Part shown: positions 63,280 to 64,000 of the stretch, one piece after another
Layout of the letters: the number at the start of each line of letters is the position of its first letter
Position numbering within the stretch: the stretch's first letter is position 1
NCBI GenBank assembly: GCA_009869945.1
Contig: WIXG01000267.1
Location: 47,522 to 111,521, forward strand
DNA length: 64,000 nt
DNA from: Mesaphorura yosii
Taxonomy: Eukaryota > Arthropoda > Collembola > Poduromorpha > Tullbergiidae
Reading direction: 5' to 3'
Position numbers and translations under genes: made by a program
The notes under the pieces: generated by a model
The model's input: only the letters and a program-made list of their open reading frames with translations
Told to the model about the DNA's origin: nothing
The model's database searches: none

Positions 63280-63876
63280 TTAACGCGAATTTTGCTCTTT
63301 GGAAAATTTGGTGGCCCTTAAAAGGGCCGAGTCGTCAGGGATTTTATCCGGTGGATCCTCAGTGATGGAATTGTTGCCTATGTCGCTGAAGGTTGAAAAG
63401 CCTGGTAAAAGTCTTCCCACATTGCGGGCAGCGGAGGTCTCGCAGTCGCTCCAGGTGGTGACTTCTAGTGGTGCGAGAGTTGAATACCAGGTCACAGTGG
63501 TGACGTTACTGCGGTGGGTAAACATTGAAGACGCGGGTGGACCTGGTTCGGGTGGCAGCAGTGTTGCGGGTTGATCCTGTCGAGTAGACGCGTGTTGTGC
63601 GGCATTCACGGGACCCGAGTCGTACACAAGTTGCATGTCGTGCTCTGAATTGTTGTTCCTGTTGCCCTTTTCGGTGTTTGATGGGATGATGTTGATTTCA
63701 TCGAACGCTGTTCTACACAATGGACAGTGTGCTTCTCCCATCAGTCTCTCTTCGATCTCTACGTGCCGCTCCAGGCATGGGCTGCAGAACCTGTGACGAG
63801 AGACTTGCTCAAGGTCTGAGTTTACAGGAACTGTGACGAAATCTTTCAGCTGCTCCATGCAAACTGGACAGTCCAT
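63280..63876 (-). CDS. RING-type finger protein, single exon
   Basis: An uninterrupted frame of 198 aa starts at the ATG on 63876 and ends at 63280. The N-terminal 54 residues are a RING-like finger: Cys3-x2-Cys6, His28, Cys31-x2-Cys34 and Cys51-x2-Cys54. The ligand that should stand two residues before His28 (the C of CGH) is Ser26, so only seven of the eight C3HC4 ligands are present. The rest is low-complexity and disordered, rich in Ser, Thr, Pro and Asn, with no second domain. RING proteins act as ubiquitin E3 ligases; whether this one can is open. A TATAAA 105 bp upstream of the ATG supports this start. The intronless form is unlike its neighbours and may point to retroposition or to a fast-evolving family. 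Confidence 0.75.
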   Translation of the reverse strand: MDCPVCMEQLKDFVTVPVNSDLEQVSRHRFCSPCLERHVEIEERLMGEAHCPLCRTAFDEINIIPSNTEKGNRNNNSEHDMQLVYDSGPVNAAQHASTRQDQPATLLPPEPGPPASSMFTHRSNVTTVTWYSTLAPLEVTTWSDCETSAARNVGRLLPGFSTFSDIGNNSITEDPPDKIPDDSALLRATKFSKEQNSR

Positions 63877-63980
63877 GATGAGGCATCAGTCTTCTTCACT
63901 CGTGACTATTTGGTCAATGCCGATTGATTGAAATGATTGGTAAACGAAGAATGCGAAAGTTATCGGCTAAATCGCTCCTT

Positions 63981-63986
63981 TTTATA
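63981..63986 (-). promoter_or_regulatory. TATA box candidate of the RING gene
   Basis: TATAAA (in GGGTATAAAAAGG on the minus strand) about 105 bp upstream of the start codon, which would leave a 5' UTR of roughly 75-80 bases. Confidence 0.55.
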
Positions 63987-64000
63987 CCCATGTTGGGAGT

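Overview
The window reads as animal nuclear DNA, most likely arthropod. The genes are spliced, with GT-AG introns mostly 55-90 bp long, AATAAA signals, and no operons or bacterial ribosome sites. I lean towards a springtail-like (collembolan) or related arthropod, because a Methuselah-like GPCR with a CC-rich ectodomain and an insect-type chemoreceptor-like protein sit beside conserved single-copy genes. The species call is inference. All exon chains given below were joined by hand, and every junction keeps reading frame unless stated.

Layout. Positions 1-258 are the last two exons of an unrecognised plus-strand gene. An SCP2-domain lipid-transfer protein (1153-2092, +) converges on the splicing factor USP39/Sad1 (2301-4298, -). 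About 29 kb (4299-33645) then holds no gene I can support. A FAM20C-type secretory-pathway kinase follows (33865-43813, +), in nine coding exons with large early introns; its seventh intron carries an inverted-repeat element with a G-rich core. After it come an unrecognised four-TM protein (45800-46547, +) and 7 kb with no supported gene (46632-53619).

The right end is gene-dense. It holds an 11-exon Methuselah-like GPCR (53620-57237, +), eIF2A (57458-59628, -) converging on it, a very short ATP6AP2-like protein (60289-60810, +), a 101-aa two-TM protein (61098-61403, -), a chemoreceptor-like multi-TM gene with a reading-frame break (61694-62964, -), and a RING protein with seven of eight zinc ligands (63280-63876, -).

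The genes do not form one pathway. Several concern general cell work: USP39 in pre-mRNA splicing, eIF2A in translation, SCP2 in lipid transfer, FAM20C and the ATP6AP2-like protein in the Golgi and V-ATPase secretory system. The others are cell-surface or chemosensory-type membrane proteins. The most interesting points are the ATP6AP2 paralogue reduced to signal peptide, RxxR site, TM and tail; the duplicated ectodomain and extra hydrophobic segment of the GPCR; the frame-broken receptor; the inverted-repeat element in the FAM20C intron; and the large gene-free block.
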